Shown here: piece by piece, positions 53,466 to 62,513 of the stretch | Layout: each line of letters begins with the position of its first letter | Numbering within the stretch: position 1 is the stretch's first letter | NCBI RefSeq assembly: GCF_021353235.1 | Contig: NZ_JAJTWT010000016.1 | Location: 27,247 to 91,246, forward strand | Reading direction: 5' to 3' | DNA length: 64,000 nucleotides | DNA from: Pelomonas caseinilytica | GTDB taxonomy: Bacteria > Pseudomonadota > Gammaproteobacteria > Burkholderiales > Burkholderiaceae_C | Notes under the pieces: generated by a model | Told to the model about the DNA's origin: nothing | The model's input: only the letters and a program-made list of their open reading frames with translations | Database searches by the model: none | Made by a program: the position numbers and the translations under genes

Positions 53466-54537
53466 GCGCATCGTCGCCGGCCTGCTGCTGTCGCTGGCCG
53501 CCTTGGGCGCCGCGGCGGCCGACACCGGCTATCCCGGCATCGGCCGCGAGGCCACCAAGGCCGAGGTGGCCGCCTGGGACGTCGACGTGCGGCCCGACTT
53601 CAAGGGCCTGCCCAAGGGCGCGGGCTCGGTCAACCAGGGCCAGGACGTCTGGGAGGCCCGCTGCGCCTCCTGCCACGGCATCTTCGGGGAGAGCAACGAG
53701 GTGTTCTCACCCCTCGTGGGCGGCACCACGGCCGAGGACATCAAGACGGGCCGCGTCGCCCGGCTGAACGACGCCACCTTCCCCGGCCGCACGACGCTGA
53801 TGAAGGTCTCCACCGTCTCCACGCTGTGGGACTACATCAACCGCGCCATGCCCTGGAATGCGCCCAAGTCGCTCAAGACCGACGAGGTCTACGCGGTCAC
53901 GGCCTACCTGCTCAACCTCGGCGGCATCGTCCCGGGCGACTTCACGCTGTCCGACGCCAACATCGCCGAGGTGCAGCAGCGCATGCCCAACCGCAACGGC
54001 ATGACGACGGCCCACGCGATGTGGCCGGGCAAGGGCCTGGGCAAGCCCGGCGCCTTCGACGTCAGAGCCAGCGCCTGCATGCACGACTGCGGCACCGAGC
54101 CCAAGGTGGCCTCGCTGCTGCCGGACTTCGCCCGCAACAACAACGGCAACCTGGCCGAGCAGCAGCGCCTCGTCGGCCCGCAGCGCGGCATCGACACCAC
54201 GCGCCCGTCCGGCACGCGCCAGGCTGCCACCGTGGCGGCGGCGCCGGCACCGGCCCCCGCGCCCGCCACCGGCGGCGCCGCAGCCGCCCTGGCGCTGGTC
54301 AAGCAGCACGCCTGCACCGCCTGCCATGGCCTGCAGCAAAAGCTCGTCGGCCCGGGCTTCAAGCAGGTGGCCGCCAAGTACGCCGGCCGCGCCGATGCCG
54401 AGGCCTACCTCGCGGCCAAGATCAAGTCCGGCGGCCAGGGCGTCTGGGGGCCCATCCCCATGCCGGGCCAGCCGCTGCCCGAGGCGGACCTCAAGGCGCT
54501 GGCAGCCTGGCTGGCGGCCGGTGCCGCGGCCCGCTAA
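53449..54537 (+). CDS. soxD: SoxD diheme cytochrome c subunit of sulfane dehydrogenase
   Basis: 362 residues with a signal peptide (IVAGLLLSLAALGAAAA). Two heme c sites: CASCH near residue 72 and CTACH near 287, separated by an Ala/Pro linker. It takes electrons from SoxC. Methionines suited to axial ligation occur in NRAMPWNAP and PIPMPGQ. Start is inside the soxC end. Sixty-seven bases later soxY begins with an AAGGAG site. Confidence 0.95.
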   Translation: MSSCPERIVAGLLLSLAALGAAAADTGYPGIGREATKAEVAAWDVDVRPDFKGLPKGAGSVNQGQDVWEARCASCHGIFGESNEVFSPLVGGTTAEDIKTGRVARLNDATFPGRTTLMKVSTVSTLWDYINRAMPWNAPKSLKTDEVYAVTAYLLNLGGIVPGDFTLSDANIAEVQQRMPNRNGMTTAHAMWPGKGLGKPGAFDVRASACMHDCGTEPKVASLLPDFARNNNGNLAEQQRLVGPQRGIDTTRPSGTRQAATVAAAPAPAPAPATGGAAAALALVKQHACTACHGLQQKLVGPGFKQVAAKYAGRADAEAYLAAKIKSGGQGVWGPIPMPGQPLPEADLKALAAWLAAGAAAR

Positions 54538-54604
54538 CCCATGGAATGCCCGCATGCACACCCGACGCCCACCCTCTAACGTGGACCACCCCAAGGAGAC
54601 CTCC

Positions 54605-55063
54605 ATGCTGAACCGACGAACCGCGCTGCTGCGCTCCGCCCAGGTGGCCGCGATGCTCGGCGGCCTGGGCCTGCTGCCCCGCACCGCCCTCGCCGCCTAC
54701 CCCACCGCGGCCTTCGACGCCAAGACCATTCCCGAGCTGATGAAGGCCCTGGGCGCCGGCGCGCCGGTCGAAAGCAAGGACGTGACGGTCACGGCCCCGG
54801 ACATCGCCGAGAACGGCGCCGTCGTGCCCGTCGGCGCGGCGACGACGCTGGCCGGCGCCAAGCGCCTGCTCATCCTCGTCGAGAAGAACCCGAGCGTGCT
54901 GTCCGCGGCCTTCGACGTCAGCGAGTCCGTCGAGCCCAGCTTCACGACGCGCGTGAAGATGGGCCAGTCGTCCAACGTGCTGGCCGTGGCGCTGATGGCC
55001 GATGGCCGGGTGTTGTTCGCGCAGAAGGAAGTCAAGGTCACCCTTGGTGGCTGTGGTGGGTGA
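54605..55063 (+). CDS. soxY: Thiosulfate carrier subunit SoxY
   Basis: 152 residues with a Tat-like signal (LNRRTALLRSAQVAAMLGGLGLL). It ends in the swinging-arm motif TLGGCGG, whose Cys covalently carries the sulfur intermediates. It forms a dimer with SoxZ and is exported with it. An AAGGAG ribosome site precedes it. Unusually, soxZ does not follow directly: 182 bases with four stem-loops separate them. Confidence 0.96.
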   Translation: MLNRRTALLRSAQVAAMLGGLGLLPRTALAAYPTAAFDAKTIPELMKALGAGAPVESKDVTVTAPDIAENGAVVPVGAATTLAGAKRLLILVEKNPSVLSAAFDVSESVEPSFTTRVKMGQSSNVLAVALMADGRVLFAQKEVKVTLGGCGG

Positions 55064-55083
55064 GATGGAGCCCCTCGCCCAGT

Positions 55084-55205
55084 CTCGCCCCGCTAGACGC
55101 GGGCGAGCCTGGACGGTCCCCCGAGGGGACGGCGATACATGCGGCGTCGAGCCGCATGTACATCGCCTGCGGGCCGGCTTGGGAGCGGCCCGGCGCTCGG
55201 CCCGC
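55084..55205. repeat. Four consecutive stem-loops between soxY and soxZ
   Basis: In the 182-bp gap, hairpins are: 55084-55107 (CTCGCCCCGC with GCGGGCGAG), 55116-55130 (GTCCCC, CGA loop, GGGGAC, perfect), 55131-55167 (GGCGATACATGCGGC with a two-base bulge against its complement, GTCGA loop) and 55169-55205 (GCGGGCCG with CGGCCCGC, longer loop). They are set side by side and could act as RNA stability or attenuation elements. Confidence 0.8.
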
Positions 55206-55245
55206 AAGATCGGGTCGATGAATATCAATTGAACAGGAGACAGAC

Positions 55246-55557
55246 ATGGCAGATCCCATGCGCATCCGGGCCCAGGCGGCCGGCGACAAGACCACCGTCC
55301 GCGTGCTGATGAGCCACGAGATGGAAACCGGCCTCCGCAAGGATGCCTCCGGCAAGACCATCCCCGCCTGGTACATCCAGGAGGTGACGGCCCAGCTCAA
55401 CGGCAAGACCGTCCTCACCGCCGAGTGGGGCCCCTCGGTATCCAAGAACCCTTTCCTGCAGTTCGTCGTCAAGGGCGCCAAGGCGGGCGACAAGGTCGCC
55501 GTCACCTGGCGCGACAACCGCGGCGACGTCCGCACCGACGAAGCCACGGTCTCCTGA
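55246..55557 (+). CDS. soxZ: Thiosulfate carrier subunit SoxZ
   Basis: 103 residues, all-beta partner of SoxY. Seen: RIRAQAAGDKTTVRVLMSHEMETGLRKD, IPAWYIQEVTAQLNGK, and GPSVSKNPFLQFVVKGAKAGDKVAVTWRDNRGD, a full SoxZ. No signal peptide, as expected, because it travels with SoxY. A GGAG site precedes it. soxA starts 34 bases later. Confidence 0.96.
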   Translation: MADPMRIRAQAAGDKTTVRVLMSHEMETGLRKDASGKTIPAWYIQEVTAQLNGKTVLTAEWGPSVSKNPFLQFVVKGAKAGDKVAVTWRDNRGDVRTDEATVS

Positions 55558-55591
55558 CCGTCCCCGTCCGTCCGCCACTGCAGGAGGGCCC

Positions 55592-56413
55592 ATGCGCTCA
55601 CGACTGATTGCGTTCGCCGCCACCGCGGCTGCCGCCGCTGCCACCCTACCCCTGGTGGCCCAGACGCCACCGCCACCGAAGTCCGCCGCGGACGGCATCG
55701 CCGAATACCGCAAGATGCTGGAGGACGGCAACCCCGCCGAACTCTTCGAGGCCAAGGGCGAGGAACTCTGGAAGACGCCTCGCGGCCCCAAAAATGCGAC
55801 GCTCGAGGCCTGCGACCTCGGCCTCGGCCCCGGTGTCGTCAAGGGCGCCTGGGTGCAGCTGCCGCGCTGGTTCCCGGACACGCGCAAGATGCAGGACCTG
55901 GAGTCACGCCTGCTCAGCTGCATGCAGACCCTGCAGGGCTTCGACGCCGCCGAGATTGCCGCCACGCCCTTCGACAAGGGCGAGCAGGCCACCGTCACGG
56001 CGCTGGCGGCGTGGATCTCCTCCCAGTCGCGCGGCCTGAAGATGGCCCTGCCCCAGAAGCACCCCGAGGAGAAGCGCTTCTACGAGCTGGGCAAGCGCGC
56101 CTTCTTCTACCGTGGCGGCCCGATGGACTTCTCCTGCGCCAGCTGCCACGGCGAAGACGGCAAGCGCATCCGGCTGCAGGACCTGCCCAACCTGACGCGC
56201 AACCCCGGCGACGGCATCGGCTTCGCGGCCTGGCCGGCCTACCGCGTGTCCAGCGGCGAGCTGTGGAGCATGCAGCGCCGGCTCAACGACTGCTTCCGCC
56301 AGCAGCGCTTCCCTTATCCCGGCTTCGCGTCCGACGTGACCGTGGCGCTGGGTGTCTACATGGGCGTGAACGCCCAGGGCGCCGAGTCCATCGCGCCGGC
56401 CCTCAAGCGTTGA
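55592..56413 (+). CDS. soxA: SoxA cytochrome c, sulfur-oxidising L-cysteine S-transferase catalytic subunit
   Basis: 273 residues with a signal peptide. With SoxX it joins thiosulfate to the SoxY Cys. One heme site CASCH lies near residue 185, and LNDCFRQQRFPYP near 235 carries the catalytic cysteine that becomes the persulfide heme ligand. Two further Cys (LEACD and LLSCM, positions about 72 and 110) stand where diheme SoxA has its N-terminal heme, so this is the monoheme type. Eleven bases separate it from soxX. Confidence 0.95.
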   Translation: MRSRLIAFAATAAAAAATLPLVAQTPPPPKSAADGIAEYRKMLEDGNPAELFEAKGEELWKTPRGPKNATLEACDLGLGPGVVKGAWVQLPRWFPDTRKMQDLESRLLSCMQTLQGFDAAEIAATPFDKGEQATVTALAAWISSQSRGLKMALPQKHPEEKRFYELGKRAFFYRGGPMDFSCASCHGEDGKRIRLQDLPNLTRNPGDGIGFAAWPAYRVSSGELWSMQRRLNDCFRQQRFPYPGFASDVTVALGVYMGVNAQGAESIAPALKR

Positions 56414-56424
56414 GGAGAACGACC

Positions 56425-57066
56425 ATGCGAATCCGCCACCTCACCGCCCTCACCGCCTTCACTCTGCTGGCCGCCGGCGCCGCCCAGGCACAGGCCACCA
56501 AGGCGCTCGACCAGCAGGCCGAGGCCATGATGAAGGCCTCCTTCCGCGACCAGGGCATCGCCACCGTCGACCGGCTCAAGCAGGACCCCGCTCAGAAGGC
56601 CTGTTCGGCCGCCAAGCCGCCCTCGGCCGCCGTCATGAAGAAGATCGAGGCCCAGCAGCTGGCCACGATCAAGTGGCCGAGCGACGGCCAGTACCTCGGC
56701 GACTGGAAGGAAGGCGAGAAGCTCGCCCAGAACGGCCGCGGCATGACCTGGACCGACGCCAGCGCCGCTCCGTCGAAGAACGGCGGCAGTTGCTACAACT
56801 GCCACCAGATCGACAAGAAGGAGATCTCCTTCGGCAACATCGGCCCCAGCCTCTGGAACTACGGCAAGCTGCGCGGCGTCGCCGACCCGGCGGACCCGAT
56901 GTCGGCAGCCATGGTCAAGTACACCTGGGGCAAGCTCTGGAACAGCAAGGCCTACGCGGCCTGCTCCAACATGCCGCGCTTCGGCCATGCCGAGCTGCTG
57001 ACCGAACAGCAGATCCGCGACCTGATGGCCCTGCTGCTGGACCCCAAGTCGCCCGTCAACCAGTAA
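56425..57066 (+). CDS. soxX: SoxX monoheme cytochrome c
   Basis: 213 residues with a signal peptide (ALTAFTLLAAGAAQA) and one heme site CYNCH near residue 125. An ACSNMPRFGH segment near the C-terminus supplies the axial Met. It accepts electrons from the SoxAX reaction. The start ATG 56425 has a GAGGAGAA site; the longer frame overlies soxA. Ordered soxA-soxX here, opposite to many clusters. Confidence 0.94.
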   Translation: MRIRHLTALTAFTLLAAGAAQAQATKALDQQAEAMMKASFRDQGIATVDRLKQDPAQKACSAAKPPSAAVMKKIEAQQLATIKWPSDGQYLGDWKEGEKLAQNGRGMTWTDASAAPSKNGGSCYNCHQIDKKEISFGNIGPSLWNYGKLRGVADPADPMSAAMVKYTWGKLWNSKAYAACSNMPRFGHAELLTEQQIRDLMALLLDPKSPVNQ

Positions 57067-57085
57067 GCCCCGCCGAGGACCCACG

Positions 57086-58825
57086 ATGTCGCTGTCCAAG
57101 CGAGACTTTCTCCAGGTGCTGGGCTGCGCCGCAGCGGCCGGCCTGCCGCTGGCGCGCACCGCCCAGGCCGCGCCCGCCAAGGCCGAGGCCGAGCTCTACG
57201 AGCTGCCGCCCTTCGGCAATGTGTCCCTGCTGCACATGACCGACTGCCATGCGCAGCTCAACCCCATCCGCTTCCGCGAGCCCAGCGTCAACCTCGGCGT
57301 CGGCGGCATGCGGGGCCAGTTGCCGCACCTGGTGGGCGAACACCTGCTCAAGGCGACCGGGCTGCGGCCGGGCACGGCCACGGCCCACGCCTTCACAGCG
57401 CTGGACTTCGAGACGGCCGCGCGGCGCTACGGCAAGGTCGGCGGCTTCGCCCACCTGGCCACGCTGGTCAAGCGCCTCAGGGCCAGCCGCCCCGGCGCCC
57501 TGCTGCTCGACGGCGGCGACACCTGGCAAGGCTCGGCCACCTCGCTGTGGACGCAGGCCCAGGACATGGTCGACGCCTGCAAGCTGCTGGGCGTGGACGT
57601 GATGACCGGCCACTGGGAGTTCACCTATGGCATGGAGCGCGTCAAGCAGATCGTCGAGAAGGACTTCGCCGGCAAGGTCGACTTCGTCGCCCAGAACGTG
57701 AAGACCGCCGACTTCGGCGACCCGGTCTTCAAGCCCTACGTGCTGCGCGAGATCAACGGCGTGCCCGTGGCCATCGTCGGCCAGGCCTTCCCCTACACGC
57801 CCATCGCCAACCCGCGCTACCTGGTGGCGGACTGGGAGTTCGGCATCCAGGACGCCAACATGCAGAAGGTCGTGGACGAAGCCCGCGCGGCCGGTGCCCA
57901 GGTCGTCTGCGTGCTGTCCCACAACGGCATGGACGTCGACCTCAAGATGGCCTCGCGCGTGCGGGGCATCGACGCCATCTTCGGCGGCCACACCCACGAC
58001 GGCGTGCCGGTGGCCGTGCCCGTGAAGAACGCAGGCGGCACCACCCTCGTCACCAACGCCGGCAGCAACGGCAAGTTCCTCGGCGTCATGGACTTCGACG
58101 TCAAGGGCGGCAAGGTCGTGGACTTCCGCTACCGGCTGCTGCCGGTGTTCGCCAACCAGTTGCGCCCCGACCCGGACATGCAGGCGCTGATCACCAAGAT
58201 CCGCGCGCCCTACGAGAGCCGGCTGGGCGAGAAGCTCGCCGTCACCGACGGCCTGCTCTACCGCCGCGGCAATTTCAACGGCAGCTGGGACCAGCTCATC
58301 TGCGACGCGCTGATGGATGTGCAGGGCGCCGAGATCGCCTTCTCGCCGGGCTTCCGCTGGGGCACCAGCCTGCTGCCCGGCGACACCATCACGCGCGAGC
58401 TGCTGATGGACCAGCTCGCCATCACCTACCCCTATGCCACGCTGACCGAGATGACCGGCGCGACCATCAAGACGGTGCTGGAAGACGTGGCCGACAACCT
58501 CTTCAACCCCGACCCCTACTACCAGCAGGGCGGCGACATGGTGCGCGTGGGCGGCCTCGCCTACACGATGCGGCCCAACGAGGCCATGGGCAGCCGCATC
58601 GCCGACATGCGCCTCAACGGCAAACCCGTGGAGGCCGACAAGCGCTACAAGGTGGCCGGCTGGGCCCCCGTGGCCGAAGACGCGAAGAGCGCCCCGGGCG
58701 TGAAGCCCGTGTGGGAGCATGTCGAGGCCTGGCTGCGCCACCAGGGCGGGCGCGTGAAGCCGCGCACCATCAACACCCCCAGGCTCGTCGCCATGCAGGG
58801 CAACCCCGGCCTGCTGGACGCCTGA
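57086..58825 (+). CDS. soxB: SoxB thiosulfohydrolase (dimanganese)
   Basis: 579 residues. It hydrolyses the sulfonate from SoxY-bound thiosulfate as sulfate. A Tat-like signal occurs (SKRDFLQVLGCAAAAGLPLA). Metal-site motifs of the 5'-nucleotidase family are in order: LLHMTDCHAQLNP (near 50), LLDGGDTWQGS (near 140), GHWEFTYG, and FGGHTHDGVPVA (near 300). Length and the DCHAQ motif are characteristic of SoxB. The GlcG-like gene starts 15 bases later. Confidence 0.97.
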   Translation: MSLSKRDFLQVLGCAAAAGLPLARTAQAAPAKAEAELYELPPFGNVSLLHMTDCHAQLNPIRFREPSVNLGVGGMRGQLPHLVGEHLLKATGLRPGTATAHAFTALDFETAARRYGKVGGFAHLATLVKRLRASRPGALLLDGGDTWQGSATSLWTQAQDMVDACKLLGVDVMTGHWEFTYGMERVKQIVEKDFAGKVDFVAQNVKTADFGDPVFKPYVLREINGVPVAIVGQAFPYTPIANPRYLVADWEFGIQDANMQKVVDEARAAGAQVVCVLSHNGMDVDLKMASRVRGIDAIFGGHTHDGVPVAVPVKNAGGTTLVTNAGSNGKFLGVMDFDVKGGKVVDFRYRLLPVFANQLRPDPDMQALITKIRAPYESRLGEKLAVTDGLLYRRGNFNGSWDQLICDALMDVQGAEIAFSPGFRWGTSLLPGDTITRELLMDQLAITYPYATLTEMTGATIKTVLEDVADNLFNPDPYYQQGGDMVRVGGLAYTMRPNEAMGSRIADMRLNGKPVEADKRYKVAGWAPVAEDAKSAPGVKPVWEHVEAWLRHQGGRVKPRTINTPRLVAMQGNPGLLDA

Positions 58826-58839
58826 CACCGGAGGCCGCC

Positions 58840-59352
58840 ATGCGCCACCCGCTCCCGCTCCTGCCGCTGTTGCTCACCCTGGCCGCCGCGTCGACGGCAG
58901 GGGCCGCCGAGCCACCGGCGCTGTTCAGCCAGCAGCAGCTGACCCCCGAGACGGCCCTCGTCGCGGCCCGCGCGGCCCTGGCCCATTGCCGCCAGGCGGG
59001 CCACCAGGTGGCCGTCGCCGTCGTGGACCGCAGCGGCCTCGTGCAGGTGCTGCTGCGCGACCGCTTCGCCGGCGCCCACACGCTGGACATCGCGCCACGC
59101 AAGGCCTGGACGGCGGCGAGCTTTCGCATCTCCACCGCGTCCCTGGCCGCCGAGACCCAGGCCGGCAAGCCGATGAGCGGCATCCGCCAGTCGGCCCAGG
59201 TGATGGCCATCGGCGGCGGCCAGGTCATCGAAGCGGCCGGTGCCGTCGTGGGCGCCATCGGTGTGTCGGGTGCGCCCGGCGGCGAGGCTGACGACGCCTG
59301 CGCGCTGGCCGGCGTCAAGGCCGTGACCGAATTGATCGAACTGCACGACTGA
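58840..59352 (+). CDS. GlcG/HbpS-family heme-binding-like periplasmic protein
   Basis: 170 residues with a signal peptide (LPLLLTLAAASTAGAAE). Family pattern: ALVAARAALAHCRQAGHQVAVAVVDRSGLVQVLLRDRFA, APRKAWTAASFR, and GAVVGAIGVSGAPGGEADDACALAG. The family is named for heme binding or glycolate genes; its role in sox clusters is unknown. It is co-directional with soxB and the DsrE-like gene (27-bp gap). Confidence 0.9.
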   Translation: MRHPLPLLPLLLTLAAASTAGAAEPPALFSQQQLTPETALVAARAALAHCRQAGHQVAVAVVDRSGLVQVLLRDRFAGAHTLDIAPRKAWTAASFRISTASLAAETQAGKPMSGIRQSAQVMAIGGGQVIEAAGAVVGAIGVSGAPGGEADDACALAGVKAVTELIELHD

Positions 59353-59379
59353 CCGCACCCATACCACCCGGAGCCCGCC

Positions 59380-59793
59380 ATGCCCAAGCGCCTGCTGTTC
59401 ACCCTGTTCGCCCTGCTGCTGGCTGCGCCCATGGCCTGGGCCGGCGACCTCGTCGTCTACCACTTCGACAGCGCGGCGACGCAGGGCCTCAAGGGCCTGC
59501 GCAACATCCGCAACCATCTCGACGTCGACCCCACCGCGCAGATCACCGTCGTGACCCACGCCGACGGCGTGGACATGCTGATGGAAGGCGCCAAGGCGCC
59601 CAACGGCGTCGAGTTCGGCCCGCTGGTGTCGGCGCTCAAGTCCCGCGGCGTGCGCTTCGAGGTCTGCGAGATCACGCTGAAGAACCGCGGCCTCAAGAAG
59701 GAGCAGTTCGTGCTGGATGCCGACTACACCCCCTCCGGCGTCGTGCGCCTCGTGAAGCTGCAGAAGGAAGGCTACGCCTACATCAAGCCCTAG
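59380..59793 (+). CDS. DsrE-family periplasmic protein
   Basis: 137 residues. Signal peptide (LLFTLFALLLAAPMAWA), then a DsrE/YchN fold: DLVVYHFDSAATQGLKGLRNIRNHLDVDPTAQITVVTHADGVDML and RGVRFEVCEITLKNR, whose Cys lies where sulfur-carrying DsrE proteins have theirs. VKLQKEGYAYIKP is a family C-terminus. It may carry persulfide in the periplasm, supplying or accepting sulfur from the Sox enzymes (inference). Confidence 0.88.
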   Translation: MPKRLLFTLFALLLAAPMAWAGDLVVYHFDSAATQGLKGLRNIRNHLDVDPTAQITVVTHADGVDMLMEGAKAPNGVEFGPLVSALKSRGVRFEVCEITLKNRGLKKEQFVLDADYTPSGVVRLVKLQKEGYAYIKP

Positions 59794-59820
59794 CGCCGTG
59801 GCCCTCCCCGGCCGCCGTCC

Positions 59821-60909
59821 ATGTTTCTCGAACCCGTCATCGACCGCCTCGGCGAACCCGGCACCCTCGCGCTCGGCGCGGCCCTGATCGGTGTGCTGTT
59901 CGGCTTCTTCACGCAGCGCTCGCGCTTCTGCCTGCGCGCCGCCGTCATCGAGTTCGCCCGCAACCAGCGCACCGGCGGGCGGCTGACGGTGTGGCTGTTC
60001 GCCTTCGCCACCGCGGTGGGCGCCACGCAGTTGCTGGCCCTGGCCGGCCAGTTCGACGCCAGCAACGCCCGCCAGATCGCCGCACGCGGCAGCCTCTCCG
60101 GCGCGGCCCTGGGCGGGGCGCTCTTCGGCATGGGCATGATCCTGGCGCGTGGCTGCTCCAGCCGCATGCTGGTGCTGGCGGCCCAGGGCAACCTGCGCGC
60201 CCTGCTGTCGGGCCTCATCTTCGCCGTGACGGCGCAGTCGGCGCTGACGGGCGCGCTGTCGCCGCTGCGCCTGGCGATCTCGGAGTGGTGGACCATCGAC
60301 GGCGGCGGTGCGCGCGACATGCTGGCCCGCACCGGCATCGGCCATGGCGGCGCCCTGCTGTTCGCGGCCGTGTGGTTCGCCGCCGCTGTGTTCTGGGCAC
60401 GGCGCCAGAGCGTCGGCGCCTGGGGCTGGGGCGGCGCCATCGGCGTGGGCCTCACCGTGGCGGCGGGCTGGTGGTTCACCTATGCCATCTCCCGCCTGGC
60501 CTTCGACCCGCATCCCATCCAGTCCCTGAGCTTCACCGGGCCGTCGGCCGAGGTGCTGACCCGCGTGCTCTTCGTCAGCGACAAGCCCCTGAGCTTCGAC
60601 GTCGGCCTCATCCCCGGCGTCTTCCTCGGCGCCTTCCTGGCCGCGGCGCTGTCGGGCGAGCTCAAGCTCGAGGGTTTCCAGGGCGGCGCCAGCATGCGCC
60701 GCTACATCGCCGGGGCCGTCTGCATGGGCTTCGGCGGCATGCTGGCGGGGGGCTGCGCCGTGGGCGCCGGCCTGTCGGGCGCGGCGGTGTTCACGGCCAC
60801 GTCCTGGGTCACGCTGGCGGGCATCTGGGCCGCCGCCGCCTTGACCGACCGGCTCGTCGACCAGGTCGATGCCCTGCCCGCCTCCACCGAGGCCGGCGCG
60901 GCGCGTTGA
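59821..60909 (+). CDS. YeeE/YedE-family membrane protein (TsuA/SoxT-like), copy 1
   Basis: 362 residues, about nine TM helices. Family cores GFFTQRSRFCLRAA (near 35), GMGMILARGCSSRMLVLAAQGNLRAL (near 105) and a third GGMLAGGCAVGAGLSG (near 315) hold the conserved Cys residues that pass thiosulfate in TsuA. Its place after the sox genes fits SoxT-type import of thiosulfate or a sulfur compound. It converges with the second copy, 20 bases away. Confidence 0.9.
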   Translation: MFLEPVIDRLGEPGTLALGAALIGVLFGFFTQRSRFCLRAAVIEFARNQRTGGRLTVWLFAFATAVGATQLLALAGQFDASNARQIAARGSLSGAALGGALFGMGMILARGCSSRMLVLAAQGNLRALLSGLIFAVTAQSALTGALSPLRLAISEWWTIDGGGARDMLARTGIGHGGALLFAAVWFAAAVFWARRQSVGAWGWGGAIGVGLTVAAGWWFTYAISRLAFDPHPIQSLSFTGPSAEVLTRVLFVSDKPLSFDVGLIPGVFLGAFLAAALSGELKLEGFQGGASMRRYIAGAVCMGFGGMLAGGCAVGAGLSGAAVFTATSWVTLAGIWAAAALTDRLVDQVDALPASTEAGAAR

Positions 60910-60928
60910 AGCCCGCGGGCCTGCCGGC

Positions 60929-62041
60929 TCAGAGTCGGTCCAGCCGCCAGGCCTGGTAGCGCAGGCCGAGCAGTGCGCCCGCCACCATGCCGGCCAGCGC
61001 GATGAAGCTGCCGATGGACAGCGTCGACACGCCGGTGATGCCCTGGCCGATGGTGCAGCCCATGGCGACGATGCCGCCCACGCCCATGCAGGTGGCGCCC
61101 GCCAGGTGCAGGCCGAGGTCTTCCACGCCGGCAAAGCCTTCCCAGCGGAAGCTGCCGTCGCGCCAGGCCATCAGCGCGGCGCCGACGACGATGCCGGCCA
61201 CGGTGACGATGCCCAGGGTCAGGGTCTTGGACTGGTCGCTGAACATCAGCAGCCAGTCCAGGGCGTAGGCGACCGGCGCGATGGTGCTGATGGACTCCAT
61301 GCGGCGCGAATTGGTGACGAGGTAGGCCGGCTCCAGCGTGCGCGGGTCTTCCGGCAGGAAGCCGAGGTGGCCCGACACCCACCACAGCGCCGCCACCAAC
61401 GCGCCGACGCCGGCGCCGGCCAGCCAGACATCCGCGCCCCGCCCGTCGCGCCGGGACAGCACCCAGGCCACGAGGCCGCCGGCCAGCAGGGCCGCCGTCG
61501 CCAGCATCCATGACGTCTCCGTGCCCTGGAAGGCCGCGGCCAACACCCGCGGCAGGCTCTGGCCGGCGGGCAGTTCCACATAGACCTTCTCCACCGTCGC
61601 GACCCGCAGCACCGCCGTGAGGCCGCGCAGCGTCGCTCCCGCCGCCACGGCGGCCACCAGCAGGACGACGAGGGATTTGAGGTTGCCGCCGCCCAGCCGC
61701 ACCAGATTGCGGCTGATGCAGCCCGAGGCCAGCACCATGCCGAAGCCGAAGACCGCGCCGCCCAGCAGGCCCGACAGCCACAGCACGCGCGGGCCGGTGT
61801 AGATGCTGCCGCCAGCGTCCAGCACGCCCAGGGCCGCCATGCCGTTGAAGGCCAGCACCGCGACGGCGATGGCCACGGCCCACATGCGGGCACGCCGCCA
61901 GTCGCCCATGGTGACGACGTCGGCAATGGCGCCCATGGTGCAGAACCGCGTACGCTGGCTGATGGCGCCAAAGAGCACGGCCAGCCCGAACGCGGCCCAG
62001 AGCACCTGGTGCATGAGGGCAGGCAGTTGGGCTTCATCCAT
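60929..62041 (-). CDS. YeeE/YedE-family membrane protein (TsuA/SoxT-like), copy 2
   Basis: 370 residues. Same three Cys motifs: FGAISQRTRFCTMGAI, GFGMVLASGCISRNLVRLGGGNLKSL and GGIVAMGCTIGQGITGVS. ATG 62041 (MDEAQLPALM) is the natural start; the much longer open frame upstream crosses the divergent ArsR and thioredoxin genes and is a shadow. It reads away from the ArsR gene across a 108-bp gap, so the regulator probably controls it. Confidence 0.92.
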   Translation of the reverse strand: MDEAQLPALMHQVLWAAFGLAVLFGAISQRTRFCTMGAIADVVTMGDWRRARMWAVAIAVAVLAFNGMAALGVLDAGGSIYTGPRVLWLSGLLGGAVFGFGMVLASGCISRNLVRLGGGNLKSLVVLLVAAVAAGATLRGLTAVLRVATVEKVYVELPAGQSLPRVLAAAFQGTETSWMLATAALLAGGLVAWVLSRRDGRGADVWLAGAGVGALVAALWWVSGHLGFLPEDPRTLEPAYLVTNSRRMESISTIAPVAYALDWLLMFSDQSKTLTLGIVTVAGIVVGAALMAWRDGSFRWEGFAGVEDLGLHLAGATCMGVGGIVAMGCTIGQGITGVSTLSIGSFIALAGMVAGALLGLRYQAWRLDRL

Positions 62042-62149
62042 GGTGGTCCTGGCGGCAAGTCTCGGGAAAGGCACATTCTCCATTCCCCAGTGCCGCACAT
62101 CGGCGCTTGCTGATACAGTGATTTTCCCGATCCCGCCGTCCGCACCACG

Positions 62150-62506
62150 ATGACTGAAGCCAACGAGGAAGATCGCGTCTTCGAGTCCGCCGCCGAACTC
62201 TTCGGCGTCCTGGCCACGCCGGTGCGGCTCAAGATCATCAGCGCCGTCTGCAACGGCGAGCGCAACGTCTCCGAGCTGCTCGAGCAGATCCAGACGACCC
62301 AGCCCAACATGTCCCAGCACCTGGCCACGCTCTACCGCGCCGGCATCCTGGGCCGCCGCCGCGACGGCAACCAGATCTACTACCGGCTGCAAAGCGAGAA
62401 GGTGGCGATGCTGTGCCGCGCCGTCTGCACGCAGCTGGCCGTCGAGCTCGACGGCAGCGAGCCCGTGCCGGCGCAGGAGCGCCTGCTCGTGGGCGCGGCC
62501 CGCTGA
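62150..62506 (+). CDS. ArsR-family regulator, SqrR/BigR/SoxR-like with two conserved cysteines
   Basis: 118 residues. Winged helix VLATPVRLKIISAVCNGERNVSELLEQIQTTQPNMSQHLATLYRAGILGRRRDGNQIYYRL. A Cys precedes the HTH (AVCNGE) and C-terminal Cys residues follow (MLCRAVC), as in persulfide-sensing SqrR/BigR repressors that form a tetrasulfide bridge. It should repress sox or the divergent YeeE gene until sulfane sulfur appears (inference). Eight bases before the thioredoxin gene. Confidence 0.88.
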   Translation: MTEANEEDRVFESAAELFGVLATPVRLKIISAVCNGERNVSELLEQIQTTQPNMSQHLATLYRAGILGRRRDGNQIYYRLQSEKVAMLCRAVCTQLAVELDGSEPVPAQERLLVGAAR

Positions 62507-62513
62507 CGCCGCC

